This document shows positions 62,613 through 64,000 of a stretch of 64,000 bases of DNA, in pieces. Where the stretch lies: NCBI RefSeq assembly GCF_004217045.1, contig NZ_SGXM01000001.1, forward strand, positions 1,178,001 to 1,242,000. Reading direction: 5' to 3'. The notes beneath the pieces are model-generated. The model worked only from the letters and a program-made list of their open reading frames with translations. It was not told the DNA's origin and searched no databases. The translations under genes and the position numbers were made by a program. This stretch comes from Cupriavidus agavae (GTDB taxonomy: Bacteria > Pseudomonadota > Gammaproteobacteria > Burkholderiales > Burkholderiaceae). Positions within the stretch are counted from its first letter, which is position 1. Each line of letters begins with the position of its first letter.

Positions 62613-64000
62613 GGTGTCACGGCCAAGTTTTAATGTCGTACCTGAGCTAGATTGAGATGTCGTACCCCAAGGCTTCGTTGGAGCGCGACATGACACGACC
62701 GGACACCATCACCATGAGCCTACGGGAACTGGACCGCTGCAAGATCATCGAGGCCGTCGTGCGGGGCGGCCTGATGGTCTAGCGCGCCGCCGAGAAGCTT
62801 GGCATCAGCCGGCGCCAGATCGAGCGGCTGGCGCAGCGCTATCGGCAGGACGGCCCACAGGGTCTGGTCTCCCGCCGCTGGGGCCAATCTGGTCACAACC
62901 AGCTCCCGCCAGGCGTCGGGGCTAGCGTGCGCGGCCTGATCCGTGACAGCTATGCCGACTTTGGCCCGACGCTCGCCGCCGAAAAGTTGCGCGAACGGCA
63001 CGGCATCCACTTGGCCAAGGAGACGGTACGCAGGATCATGATCGACGCGGGCTTCTGGGTGCCACGCAGGCAACGTCCGCCCAGGATCCATCAACCGCGC
63101 AATCGCCGGTCCTGTCTGGGCGAGTTGGTGCAGATCGACGGCAGCGATCACGCCTGGTTCGAGGACCGGGCGCCGGCCTGCACGCTGCTGGTCTTCGTGG
63201 ACGACGCCACCGGCCGCCTGCTGCAATTGCTGTTCGTGCCAACAGAATCGACGCTGGCCTATTTCGCCGCCACACGCGCCTACCTCGAGCGCCATGGCAA
63301 GCCCCAAGCGTTCTATTCCGACAAGGCTGGCGTCTTTCGGGTCAATGCGAAGGACAATGCCGAAGGCCGCGGCTATACACAGTTCGGCCGGGCGTTATAC
63401 GAGCTCAACATCGATATCGTGTGCGCCAACACAAGTCAGGCCAAGGGCCGTGTCGAACGGATGAACGGCACGCTGCAGGACCGTCTGGTCAAGGAGCTGC
63501 GGCTGCACGGGATCAATTCGATGGAAGCGGCGAACAGGTTCGCGCCCATCTTCATGGCCGACTTCAACGCTCGCTTTGGCAAAACGCCGCGCAGTGAGTT
63601 CGATGCGCACCGGCCGTTGCGCGGCGATGAGAATCTGGCACGGATTTCAGTTGGCGGGAGTGGCGCAAGGTGTCACAGAGCCTGACGCTGCAGTACGCCA
63701 AGGTGTTGTACATGCTCGAGGATCTTCCCGAGCACCGGGGGTTGATCCACCACTATATCGAGGTCGCCGAGTATCCCGATGGGCATGTCGAGTTGTGGGC
63801 GAATGGCGGCCCCCTCCCCTACACCACTTACGATCGCTTTCCGGAGGTCGACCAGGGCGCGATCGTCGACAACAAGCGGCTGGGCCGGACACTGGCTATC
63901 GCAGCGGAGGTTCAGTCGTTGCGTGACAACCGCCGCTTCGCAGCCCCCTCACGGACGCTGCACGGCGAGCCACCGCGGCCCGCCAAGGTGCCGCTGAACG
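62613..64000 (+). mobile_element. ISNCY-type insertion sequence, left part (runs past the window end)
   Basis: The element begins somewhere in 62613-62634; the exact end is not fixed because the right end is outside the window. Two copies of ATGTCGTACC (62633-62642, 62657-62666) stand 24 bases apart before the transposase and look like transposase-binding sites or part of the inverted repeat. The coding region shows an ISNCY/IS1202-like transposase. It is probably immobile unless complemented. Confidence 0.75.
62690..64000 (+). pseudogene. Broken ISNCY-type transposase
   Basis: The reading frame starts at ATG 62690 (MTRPDTITMSLRELDRC...). It is stopped by an amber TAG at codon 31 (62780-62782), where a related frame would read Gln (CAG; one C-to-T change). 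It then continues with HTH (AAEKLGISRRQIERLAQ), the DDE region (VQIDGSDHAWFED; FYSDKAGVFRV; RVERMNGTLQDRLVKEL) to about 63645. There a T is missing in a TTT run, and the rest continues in another frame (WREWRKVSQSLTLQYAKVLY). Both lesions are needed to explain the sequence. It is cut off by the window end. Confidence 0.85.

Noticed and set aside
1..64000. CRISPR array
   Set aside because: No regularly spaced direct repeats with unique spacers; the repeats seen are coding, operator-like or terminator hairpins.

Overview
The window is high-GC, gene-dense DNA with many LysR/IclR/AraC regulators, two Bug/TctC-type periplasmic receptors with catabolic operons beside them, a Gram-negative trimeric-type porin, and Ku/Nramp/PaoABC-type genes. 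This combination is typical of Burkholderiaceae, and Cupriavidus or Ralstonia is the best guess. That assignment is inference from gene style, since no rRNA or other marker is present. I found no tRNA, rRNA or CRISPR array.

Layout. 1-5.1 kb: ftsK, a cupin, and a one-chain osmoprotectant-type transporter (substrate-binding domain fused to permease). 5.2-12.4 kb: a DUF1120 protein, a MarR regulator, two overlapping outer-membrane barrel genes, an AhpD-like protein divergent from an AraC regulator, Ku, and a MerR-TPR fusion. 12.4-18 kb: mntH, a HigBA-type toxin-antitoxin pair, a zinc ribbon protein, a leaderless MarR gene, a sorbosone-dehydrogenase-like lipoprotein, a GFA protein and a small exported Ala/Lys-rich protein. 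18.1-24.9 kb: a catabolic cluster (LysR, tartronate semialdehyde reductase, HpcH/HpaI aldolase, Ldh2-family dehydrogenase, TctC receptor) with a divergent ThDP enzyme. 24.9-29 kb: a small gene behind two LexA boxes, a LysR regulator with a 2-oxoadipate dioxygenase-like gene, and a porin. 29.2-34.4 kb: a type VI secretion island of VgrG, lipase effector and Tli4-like immunity lipoprotein. 34.4-41.1 kb: an IclR-led catabolic operon (cyclase, ABC receptor, thiolase-fold protein, DUF35 protein, acyl-CoA synthetase). 41.3-49.3 kb: AI-2E transporter, small membrane and secreted proteins, a Nudix-MBL fusion, DNA polymerase II, and a lower-GC stretch with a lipoprotein and a MuF/PBECR-like protein. 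49.4-53.5 kb: LysR, TctC, CaiB/BaiF CoA-transferase and enoyl-CoA hydratase. 53.6-58.8 kb: a BON-like stress protein behind a sigma-54-type promoter, then paoABC molybdenum aldehyde oxidoreductase. 58.8-62.5 kb: a DUF4130-UdgX fusion and a radical SAM/HhH protein under a LexA box, with a divergent class II glutamine amidotransferase. 62.6-64 kb: the left part of an ISNCY-type insertion sequence whose transposase is broken twice.

The most interesting part is the DNA-damage theme. A perfect CTGT-N8-ACAG LexA operator lies just upstream of the radical SAM-UdgX pair. The uncharacterised 94-aa gene at 24959-25243 has two tandem LexA boxes. One of these differs from the radical SAM box by a single base, so the two loci probably belong to the same SOS regulon. 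The radical SAM-UdgX-DUF4130 unit is known to annotation only as a conserved pairing and is the best candidate here for an undescribed repair or DNA-protection system.
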